Source: Bostrychus sinensis (taxonomy: Eukaryota; Chordata; Actinopteri; Gobiiformes; Eleotridae). Taken from it: a stretch of 64,000 nucleotides of DNA. The DNA is taken from contig CM036253.1 of NCBI GenBank assembly GCA_020698575.1, positions 32,541,719-32,605,718 of the forward strand, read 5' to 3'. A model generated the notes under the pieces. The model ran no database searches. It was not told the origin of the DNA and saw only the letters and a program-made list of their open reading frames with translations. Made by a program: the position numbers and the translations under genes. This document shows positions 1 through 8,628 of the stretch, in pieces; position 1 is the stretch's first letter; the number at the start of each line of letters is the position of its first letter.

Positions 1-58
1 AAAAAAGTACTTAAGTAAACTACTTGAGTAAAAGTATCTAGTTACTGTCCACCACTGT
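1..58. repeat. Fragment of AGTACTTAAGTAAA-type dispersed repeat
   Basis: The motif of alternating AGTAAAAGTA / TACTTAAGTA ending TTACTGTCCACCACTG recurs at 15220-15395, 35660-36100 and about 55940-56015, so it is a dispersed non-autonomous repeat cut by the window edge. Confidence 0.6.
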
Positions 59-388
59 TCATTTGTGCTTTCATTTATTTCATGCTGTTTTTAATCATTT
101 ATTTTTTCTCTTTTATTTATTCCCGCATTTATTTATTGAGTGATTGATTTCTGTGTGAAATGCAAATGAAGGGGGCGTGTCCTGACGATGTCATTGGTAG
201 ATCTGGGTGAGTGATCACTGTGTGGACTCTGCAGATTATCTGTTGCTCTGATTGCTTTTGTCTAACACGCCCCCTTCAGTTTGTATTTCAGTGACAGAAA
301 TCAAGAAATGAAAAATGTGGGTAACAAAGAGGAAAACATAAATAATTAAATAAAGGGAAAAATAAATGAAAGCACAAATGAATAAACG
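58..388. repeat. Long palindromic (foldback) element
   Basis: The left arm (about 58-182) and right arm (about 264-388) are inverted copies. For example, GAAGGGGGCGTGT at 168-180 faces ACACGCCCCCTTC at 266-278, and TTCATTTGTGCTTTCATTTA faces TAAATGAAAGCACAAATGAA. About 80 bp separate the arms. This fits a foldback MITE with long terminal inverted repeats. Confidence 0.75.
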
Positions 389-825
389 TAGAAATAAACA
401 CAGAAAGGAAATAATTATGAGCCTTTATTTATTTATTTTAACCAAAACTCACAGTCTTCATTTAAAAAAATGTATATTTTTATTTCAACATTTGTCACTC
501 AGCATGTAGTTATTATTATTATTATTATTATTGTTGTTATTAACATTTTACACTCTATTTCTATAAAGCTTAGAGATTGTTGTCTAATTTGGCAGAAATC
601 CCTGACGCTGAACAGCTTTTATTTGTGGTATTTGAGAGTGAAGACACTTCTAATGAAGCAGGAAGGCTAACACCTGGATCATAATGCCTTTGTCTAACAC
701 AGATATTTTGTTAACATTAGACCAACATTACTGAACATTTCAGTTTCAATATGCACATTCATTTTAGAGATTCCAATACCAGAAAGACCAATGCAACCAT
801 ATTATCATAGCTCAGTATTTTAGAG

Positions 826-2368
826 CAGTGGTTCTCAACTGGTGGGTTGGGTACCCAAAACTGGGTCGCAGAACTGTTTTCTGTGGGTCGCGGGCCTTTG
901 CCAGGGCAAAAAAAGAAAGTTTAATTTTTTTAAAAATAAATAATCAATTTATACTCCTTAACAGTAGGTAGCAGTGTGGGACATATAGAATAGAATAATA
1001 TAAAAGAAACTCAACCAAAGGAAAAAAAAAATCCAGCTCTGTTACTTGGTGTTTGTCATTTGCCAGGATCCTTCGTGGCTGAACCACTTCAGAGTGATCC
1101 ACGTCATCAGTGCCCCACCAAGTGCTTGCCTGGAAAATCCAGACTGATATGTCTCTGTATTATTCTACAGAGAAATATCAGTCTGGTCACCATGCCGTCC
1201 ACAGTGGTTTCCTCAAATCCCAACCGTACTGTGCATTTTAATTCGCTTATTTAAGTCACGTGTTCTTCGCGAGCAGCGTCCGCAACAACAACAATCAAGG
1301 TGGCGCACTGAGGAGCCGAGTTTGTTTCATTCAGCGGTAAATTCCCTTTTAAATTACCACAAACATATCGAGTCATTAAAACCACAGCAGCTTGCAGCAC
1401 TAGAAGCCTTTATAAAAAATAAAAAAAATGTTTTCGCGTTGCTTACTTTCTTGTCGCTTTGTTAACGTCACGTCCGCCATTTTCTGATTGGCTAACTCCG
1501 CTGCCCGTTTGCTCCGCGCTAGAAATCGAATTGATTCTATGGCGACCAGACTCATCCACTGGTACAGCGGTGAGTCTGGAATTTCCAGGCAAACCAAGTG
1601 CTGCTCCAATTCATTAAATCCCCGATATCCTCCGGAGCTCGTCTCCTCGTTTGGCTAATTCATGAAGGACTCACCTGTGGATCCTCCACGGCCTCGCCTC
1701 GCTACAGATTTCCCACAAAGACAAACTTAAATACGATATTAAAGTCCCTACAATAAAGTTAATAAAATATATTAAAATATATTACTACTCTGCACACATA
1801 AAAAACACATTTTAGGCTCTGCATGGAGGAAAGTGTTTCTGATTATTTAATTTTAACCTATTTTGCTATAATTATATCATTATTTTGATGTACATTTGGT
1901 TATAGGGACAAATTAGACCTGGTGATAGGTGATGATTTAGTTTAATACATATTTTAAAAGTATTCTTGTAAGATCTTTTTTTTTAATCACACCAAAATGT
2001 AGAGACATGGGGAAACTCTACAAAAACATGTTCACATTCTGCTGTTTGACCACTTTCCACTCCTAAAGAAGTTGTTTCTATTTTAGATCTATGTTTTTAA
2101 CACGCAGCGTTTGATCACATGACACACTCCAAAGCATGTTCTAAATGCTTTACACGGCGTTAGGACAGGAGCCAACTCTGGAGGAAGGATCCTGGCAAAT
2201 AAGAAACACCCACTGTTGTACCTAGGATTGACCTGAGTACTGCCTCTCCAATATCTTGTAATTTTCCTGAAATATCTATTAATTTTCCTCAATATCATTT
2301 TACTGGGGTCACAGCTTGTCATTATAGAGTGATGGTGGTCCCTAAGCCAGATCAGTTGAGAACCACTG
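826..2368. mobile_element. hAT-like insertion with matching ends and imperfect 8-bp target duplication
   Basis: The left end CAGTGGTTCTCAACTG is the exact inverse of the right end CAGTTGAGAACCACTG. Flanks TTTTAGAG and TTTCAGAC match at 6 of 8 positions, fitting an old 8-bp hAT target duplication. The interior (about 1255-1750) is GC-richer and promoter-like but holds no readable transposase. Confidence 0.6.
1139..1186. repeat. 19-bp hairpin
   Basis: CCAGACTGATATGTCTCTG (1139-1157) and CAGAGAAATATCAGTCTGG (1168-1186) pair with a single mismatch around a 10-nt loop. It lies inside the hAT-like element. Confidence 0.7.
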
Positions 2369-3829
2369 TTTCAGACTCCTTTATACAGCAGTTTTCCTTT
2401 TGAATTACTCTGGACTGGCGCTCCCCCTGGTGGTAGCCTTCAACCACACCACAGTTCAAACAGATGTGCAGTTGAGGAAAACAAAGAACTGACCTTTGAC
2501 CTTTGTACATATGACATCTGTGTGAGTCATGTTAGTACCATCATTACTCCTGACACACTCAGTGACCTAGTGCTGGGTTAACCGAGGTGAGCAGTAGTAA
2601 TGAATCAGTAGTAGACATTCACTGGAGTAACTTTCAGAATAAGTTGTATTTCTGATAGTAGTTTTATTGTGACATTCCCACCTCTTATTCTTTGTCTAAT
2701 ATGCAGACCTCCACTAAGGCGTTGGACCCATCTCACAATGATGGAGATACAGTGACCAGACCTGGAATTAAATCAAGAATCTTCCAGTTCATGGGTAAAT
2801 GTTCGATCCACAGTGCCACAAAGCCCTCATACAGTATTTCATAATGATAAATAGTTTACTAAAAATGCTCATTTGTTGCTTTACTGACCCCTCACAATAG
2901 TTTTTTAAGTCAGACAGTGTTCCGGATGCACAAAAATAATCTCCTTCTTGACCTATTGACCTACCTTTCCATAAAACGTCAAATAAAATTTCATTTATAT
3001 TATAATACAACAATTAATGCCTGGCAACATGGTAGCTGCAGGATTTGTTTTGTGAAATGTAAGCCCTTTTAAAGACTTTTAAATGCCACTTGTAATTAAA
3101 ATGTAATGCCTGCTTCATCTGCAACACAACAATCTATGAAATTTACATGAGGAACTCTTCGTACTACTCTCTGAAACTCAAGGGTTTTATTTAAAAGTCT
3201 AATACAGATAAAAGAACTCCAGTGCTGCATTAAAAAAAATCATGAATAAATGAATCACACATTTTAGTGATTTCTTCAATAAATATATTTTATTACTGCT
3301 ACTCCTTACATAATGTTTGACAAATTTTAAGACCTAGATGAACAATACTTTTAAGACCTTGGGGCTGTTATATTAAAAGTTCAGTAGGATTATATTTTTT
3401 GCACTGTTTCAGTCTCAAATCACCCTAATCTGTTATGTGCCTCATGTTGTATTCATTTTTTGTACTTTTAGTAGAGCTCATTTTTTAGCATGTCCTTATT
3501 TGAATATTGTTACATATTGCACTATAGGGAGAGTTTACTTATTTGTTTACACCAGTAGGCTTGAGAGTAACGCAATTTCAGTTCCCTGTTGTACTGTACA
3601 TGGGGCAGAACTGAGAATTAAGCAGACGTTGCCTAACTAAATACTGCTCTACCCTAAAGCTCTAATCTAGATTTTTCATGCAGTGATCAAATAGCATTTT
3701 ACTAATTTAAACGAAACACTGGTCAAATGTTAAATGTCAATCGCTTGGAATGACAATGCTGTACAAGGAGTTCTGTGCAGTATAACGATTGTAGTTGTTG
3801 ATAGCCTCTGGTCACTTAGCCAATTAATT
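2369..3829. other. Intergenic, no supported gene
   Basis: AT-rich DNA with no confident exon. Positions 3053-3400 contain a dispersed-repeat fragment (runs like TTTTAAGACCTTGG and TTTTAAATGCC) also seen near 32049-32100. A DR1-type motif lies at 2490-2502. Confidence 0.6.
2490..2502. promoter_or_regulatory. Perfect DR1 nuclear-receptor half-site repeat
   Basis: TGACCT-T-TGACCT is two perfect half-sites spaced by one base, the arrangement bound by HNF4 or PPAR/RXR-type receptors. No nearby promoter is evident, so chance occurrence is possible. Confidence 0.35.
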
Positions 3830-4160
3830 CAATTTAATTCAGGTTTATTTGTATAGCCCAGTATCACAACAAAAGTCGCCTCAAAGGGCTTCACAACAGT
3901 TAATCAAACATAAACACACAATCAGACAACACAAACAATAACTACACTAAACAGACCCAGGACACTCCTGTCCTTAGACCCTGCTTCTCGGTAAGGAAAA
4001 ACTCCTAAAAAAAACCCAGCTGTGGGAAAAAAGAAGAAACCTTATGGAGCCCAACTGAAGGAGAGATCCTCTCCCAGGACGGACAGACAATGTGTCTGTG
4101 ACTGTTCGTTCATTAGTTCATCTATAGGATCATAGATCTGTAAGGATTCATCCAGACAGG
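3830..4160 (+). repeat. Dispersed repeat, fish LINE-3'-type fragment
   Basis: TTCAGGTTTATTTGTATAGC, then a run through AAGGAAAAACTCC and AAGAAGAAACCTTATGG. Related pieces occur in reverse at 33905-34110 and 43195-43320, showing a multi-copy family. Confidence 0.6.
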
Positions 4161-4622
4161 TGAGTGGGGCGAGATAATTAAATGGTCAGTGAGGTCTTGG
4201 TTGACTAAAATGTTATTGGTCAATTGGTTTGCATCCATTCTTTGCGTCAATAAAGCTGGTCTAATTTATTACTTGATAACCCTTTTATTTTTTTAGTTTC
4301 ATTCACTTGTTTGTGTAAGACTCTGGTAGGTCCCCTCCACATATCTTTTGGTCGATTAATCGCTGGACTGCATAACTTCAGGTCAATTAACAATTTATTT
4401 GATCAACTACAGCCTGAAGTTGATAGTGCAATGATTATTTTCTACAAAACGTGCAGTCCAATATAACAGACTAGTAACATTAGTGGTCTAGTTTGTCAAC
4501 AAAAACGTGAAAAAAAATAAACATTTGACAGCAAACAGATTTATTGATTTGATCCATGGCTTAAATTTTTAAAAATCTTTCATTAGTTGTGTTGACAGAT
4601 TATGAACAAAGTCTCTGTCAGT

Positions 4623-5698
4623 TCAGTTCTGTGCTGCGCTGAGCTGCACTGGCTCATCTATCTGTTCCTCCACTACCTCTTTATCGACAATGTCCTCTTT
4701 TATGTCCCCTGTCTCCACTGCATGAGTGTCCTCTTTTATGTTCCCTGTCTCCACCTCATGATTGTCCTCTTTTATCTCCCCTGTCTCCACCTCATGAGTG
4801 TCCTCTTTTATGTCCCCGTCTCCATTTCTGTCTCCCATCTTCAATTCTATGTCCTCAATTATGTCCACCATCTCCACCTCATGTGTCTCCTCCTTTATGT
4901 CCACTGTCTGCGCCTGATGAATGTCTTCGTTTTTGTCTCTCATCTTCAATTCTGCGTCATCCATTTTGTCCACTGTCTCCACAACATGAGTGTCCTCCTT
5001 AGCGTCCACTGCCTTTACTTCTGTGCCCTCCTTTATGTCCCCTGTCCTCACCTCTGTCTCCTCCTCCTCGACTGTGAGTGGCAGCCAGGACTCCCTGTGC
5101 AGCCTTTCGTTCCTCTCCACCTCCTGGACACCGGGGGGCGCCGTGGCCTGCATGTGACCGGGCAGGTTTTTGAACTCCGCTTCGTTCACGTCAAAGTCCT
5201 TCATCTTTGTGTCCAGCACCCACCAGCGGCCCACGAACCCCACGTCCAGCATCCTGTCAGGCAACTCCCTCCAGGGCACAGGACAGGTTGGAGCACCGGG
5301 CCTCGTACAGTGCATTATGGGGGTCGTAGTCCGTGCTGTAGACCACGGAGAAGAGGCCCAGGCTGAGGTGGCGGAGGCAGCCCTGGTTCCGCAGCTTGAC
5401 CAGGTTTTGGACGTGGAGGTCCGAGGTGGCATTGCGGATCCAGGGGGAGAGGAGGGCCAGCTGGTTGGAGCGGTCCAGCAACGTGGCCTGGAACGAGGAC
5501 TGGTCCGGCCTGGTGTGGAAGCAGGCCCAGCCTCCTCCCAGCAGACCCAGGTACACAGAGGCTTTGAGGGGACGCTCTCGGGCCCCGACCACAATCTCCT
5601 TACAGGCCTCCTTGTAGTCTGACAACAGGCTGCGGCACCACACTCCTGGAACGTACAGGACAAGATTATAGCCGACACTCTACAACAAAAACTATATA

Positions 5699-5741
<43 letters not shown>

Positions 5742-7258
5742 CTTGGAAAGAGCATAAGTTAATTAAGCAAGGAAAGGCAAATTTATTTATAAAGCACATT
5801 TCATACAAATATCAAGCAACAGCAATGTGTTTCACATCAACAGGGAAAAAAAAAAAATAAATCACACCACCACATAAAAAATATAAATACAATAAAATAA
5901 AATAAAACAATATGAGAAGGGACACAGATTTTAAAACATTAAAAGAGAAGATATAAAAAGAATTTAAGAGGAAAATGGCAACATTTATAAAACAATGCAT
6001 TTAGGAGTTAAAAGCATTGGTAAATAAAGTTTTCAGTCTGGTTTTAAGTACTCTCTTCCAGTCTGGTCTTAGCCCTGGGCACTACTGACTGTCCACTTCC
6101 CTCTGACCTCTGGTGAAGTTGTATGGCTCTAGCAGATCAGTCAATAACTGGATCCTGATCCGTGAAAGCATTTATAAATTAATACTTTAAAATCAATTCT
6201 TTGTGCAACAGAGAGCCAGTGAAGGTTTTAAGTACTGGGATGATATGTTTACATTTTTTTGTTTTGGGCACTCTAACAGCAGCATTTGTAGATCAAGATC
6301 TTGTAATCTCGTGACTTTGCAAGATTTAAGTGTCACAAGTTTCTCATGATGGTAAAAAGCTTGTCTCGTGATCACTTTCTGATCAGAATGTGTGTATTCA
6401 GTTACAGTACTTCACACACTGACCATATTAGACAGACTGTCTGAAGGACTGGTCTAGTTTGGACCTAAAACCGTCTTTAGTCTGTATTGTTTCAGTCTAG
6501 TAAGTGTTTCTCAAACTGTGGTTTGCCGGCCTCTACTAGATGTACTCAGGAGTCTCCTCACAATTTAGACTAATTAAGTTCAGTTTAAGCTGTTTGGGCC
6601 TGGTTTAGGCCTGCTATTGAAAAGAAATTATGAGGGGCTGGCTGGCCAGGCTAATTTAGCCCTGGTTTAGTCTTCATTTAGTGATGCATTTTTTTTTCCC
6701 TGTGTTAGTCCCTACATTATCTCTTAATTTAGACCTGGGTTAGTCCTGATTTAGGCTCATTTTAGAGAAAATGGTACACAGATAGCCAAATATTTTTTGA
6801 GGTGGTACTAGGTGTAAAAAGTTTGAGAACCACTGGTTTAGGGCATAAATGTCTCAAGATTTCAAGAGTTAATCAAATCTCTTATTGACATAGATCTAAT
6901 ACCATGACAGAAGAGCATGGCAGCAAACATGATATAGCCTTCCTGAATGTTGTTAGGACAAATGTTACATTTACACAGTTACACAGTAGCCTATCTCTTG
7001 CATCTTTCATAAGAGTTATTTCTTATTTCAGGCATCAGTAATGATTGTTTTATTTTATGTTTTATCCCACAATCTGTCATGCACTCCTCTAGTTCCAGTG
7101 CAGCCCTAATTCTGCTACAGCCTGATGGTAACATGACAGCAGGTTTTCTTACCGGCTTTACTGTTTTTCAGCCTCTCCCAGCGGCTGGCAGGGGCCGGAG
7201 CTGGGGCTGCCTCTGCCGCAGTACAGAACGCTCTCCTCGCCACACGAAACGAGGCCAT
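4623..7258 (-). CDS. timm29: Mitochondrial import inner membrane translocase subunit Tim29
   Basis: Metazoan-specific subunit of the TIM22 complex, which inserts carrier proteins into the inner mitochondrial membrane. Exon 1 is 7258-7153: start MASFRVARRAF, an Arg/Ala-rich presequence-like N-terminus, donor GTAAGA. Exon 2 is 5645-4623, acceptor TTCCAG. The intron is phase 1 and splits a Gly codon. Conserved blocks are LLSDYKEAC (about residues 41-49), VYLGLLGG, LRHLSLGLFSVVY and MLDVGFVGRWWVLD (about 167-180). They align without gaps to human TIMM29 (recalled, not computed). One extra G among 5274-5276 breaks the frame at about residue 159: the upstream frame stops at 5257 while the family signature continues in the next frame. 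Without that base the protein is about 375 aa, against about 260 in human. The excess is an acidic 12-residue repeat tail ending at the TGA. The gene is head-to-head with yipf2. Its identity is secure; the frameshift is probably an assembly error. Confidence 0.95.
4680..5035 (-). repeat. Coding 36-bp minisatellite in timm29 C-terminal tail
   Basis: Read on the minus strand, the tail repeats a 12-residue unit, GDIKEDTHEVET. The copies nearest the C-terminus are nearly identical (GEIKEDNHEVET, GNIKEDTHAVET, GDIKEDI), while those nearer the Tim29 domain are degenerate (VDIKEETHEVEM, VDKMDDAELKM). The gradient suggests recent expansion at the 3' end. The region stays in frame to the stop. The tail is highly acidic and lies beyond the end of the mammalian protein. 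Confidence 0.85.
5698..5741. repeat. (TTA)n microsatellite
   Basis: About 14 perfect TTA/TAT triplets in timm29 intron 1, just upstream of exon 2. Confidence 0.95.
5770..6260. repeat. LINE-3'-type dispersed fragment in timm29 intron
   Basis: Contains AAATTTATTTATAAAGCACA near 5780 and an AGAGAGCCAGTGAAGGTTTT stretch near 6210, wording typical of fish LINE 3' ends. A similar fragment (ACAGAACCCTGGGGGACACC) is at 9855-9880 in yipf2 intron 1. Confidence 0.45.
6502..6835 (+). mobile_element. hAT-like MITE with TTTAGTCCTGG interior, copy A
   Basis: Ends are AGTGTTTCTCAAACTGTGG and AGTTTGAGAACCACTG (inverted). The inside carries degenerate TTTAGNCCTGG units. The last part, GAGGTGGTACTAGGTGTAAA, recurs at copies F and I. 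Confidence 0.65.
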
Positions 7259-7289
7259 TTCGGCTGATTTCTATCTGCTACGGTCACCT

Positions 7290-7364
7290 TCACAACCAAG
7301 AAGCATCCTGCTTGTGCCCCGGCCCCTCACATGGAACCAAAATGGCGACCGGGAGGCTCTCCAT
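7290..7364 (-). promoter_or_regulatory. Possible upstream ORF / promoter-proximal region of timm29
   Basis: Minus-strand ATG at 7364 opens a 24-codon ORF that ends at TGA 7290, 31 bp before the timm29 start codon. The plus strand here carries AAAATGGCGACC (7339-7350), resembling a YY1 site near a vertebrate TSS. Whether the uORF lies in the transcript depends on the unknown TSS. Confidence 0.3.
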
Positions 7365-8125
7365 TTTAGGTTCCGACAAAACGCTACTACAGTAAAGTTC
7401 CGCTTATTTACATTATTTGATAAATTAGAAAATTACTATTCGAATATAAAATAAAAATTTGCATTTGACTAAATAAATGTGTTACATAATGGAAATGGTG
7501 GCCCAGAAGTGCAAAACAAATTTACATCTAAAACAAAAATTTAAAAATTTTTTTTATATGTGTCATAAAACATATGTAAAAAATGTCCAAAACATTTTTA
7601 CAAATGCCCCAAACATTTTTTTTACAAATGTCATAAAACAAATTTACAAATGTCCAAAACCAAACTTTTTACATTTATAAAAAAAAACTGCATTTGACGT
7701 GATTTGTATTGATTTATTATTTTTTTATTTTTGGGACAGCAGACATTTAATTTCAAATAAAATAAGGATTAAAGAAAAAAGAAAAACAGAGGTAGGCTGT
7801 TAAAACAAATATACAGACTGAGGCATGGTGAAAAACAAATAAAATAAAAAATAAGGGAAATGGTACAGTAATTGTGAGGCAGAATGAGGTACTAATAATT
7901 ATAAAAAGAAAAAAATAATTGTCGATGAGGTATATATTATATATTATATAATATATTGTATATATTAGTTATAGTTATAGATTTCTTTGTTTGTTAGATG
8001 ATTTAGGAATTGGTTATTTCAATCAAGAGTAGTTGGTATTTGGATTTGAAGAATTTAGTTTTATGGATGTCGTATAATATCTACCAAATAAAAAAATAAT
8101 AATAAAAAAACAGTTTTTCTATCTT

Positions 8126-8156
<31 letters not shown>

Positions 8157-8593
8157 TTTTTTAATATGACAGGATTCACGTGACCACTTTGTTTACGCGG
8201 TGACGTGTACCGGAACTAGAGTCTGTGCTACGCTAGCAATGAAGAAATACAGCGTTAGCGAGTTGTAATATCTCTTACATCTGCTTTTTGTTTTCTGTAT
8301 GGACCGAATTGCCACAGAATAATTGGTAAGTAGTGATTAATACCTAAACAATTATAATACACGCTATAGAAGGTGCTGTCTAGCTGAAGAGGCTGTCACA
8401 CCTGGCACTAAAGCTGTCATTAGCAAGGACAGGTAGGCACTTCTCACGAGCGCTTTTATGCCATCTTTTTAGTGTTTTTAGCGAACCACTACGGCTAAAT
8501 TGTAATTTTGTTGGCTTTTAAGCTAACTTCCTGGCGTTTAAAAGGCTTCTGTAGCTGTTCAAATGTCAATATTCTTGTCTCTACTTCTCTTAG
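7365..8593. promoter_or_regulatory. Divergent timm29/yipf2 intergenic region with yipf2 untranslated exon 1
   Basis: Start codons of timm29 (minus) and yipf2 (plus) are 1.37 kb apart. A likely yipf2 first exon, untranslated, ends at 8325 with a strong donor (TTG|GTAAGT). Splicing to acceptor CTCTTAG at 8593 would join it to the exon carrying the ATG. Candidate promoter sequence is the GC-richer block at about 8170-8290 with CACGTG (8177-8182) and GACGTG. The middle (7440-8165) is AT-rich low-complexity DNA with TTTA repeats and no gene. Confidence 0.5.
8125..8160. repeat. (TTTA)n microsatellite
   Basis: About nine tandem TTTA units just upstream of the probable yipf2 transcription start. Confidence 0.9.
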
Positions 8594-8628
8594 GTCCTGA
8601 ATGAGGTAGCTGCTTGTCCACTAAGACT

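Noticed and set aside
1463..1494. Minus-strand ATG in good context (MADVTLTKRQE) followed by GTAAGC
   Set aside because: Could be a first exon, but lies inside a hAT-like element, and no downstream exon was found in 1-1400.
2707..2794. Possible plus-strand exon (acceptor ATATGCAG, frame TSTKALDPSHNDGDTVTRPG, donor GTAAAT)
   Set aside because: Splice-like boundaries and an open 88-nt frame, but no recognised protein, no partner exons and no supporting context.
4602..5366. Long plus-strand open frame rich in Leu/Cys/Val
   Set aside because: It is the antisense of the timm29 repeat tail and Tim29 domain; the periodicity comes from the 36-bp coding repeat.
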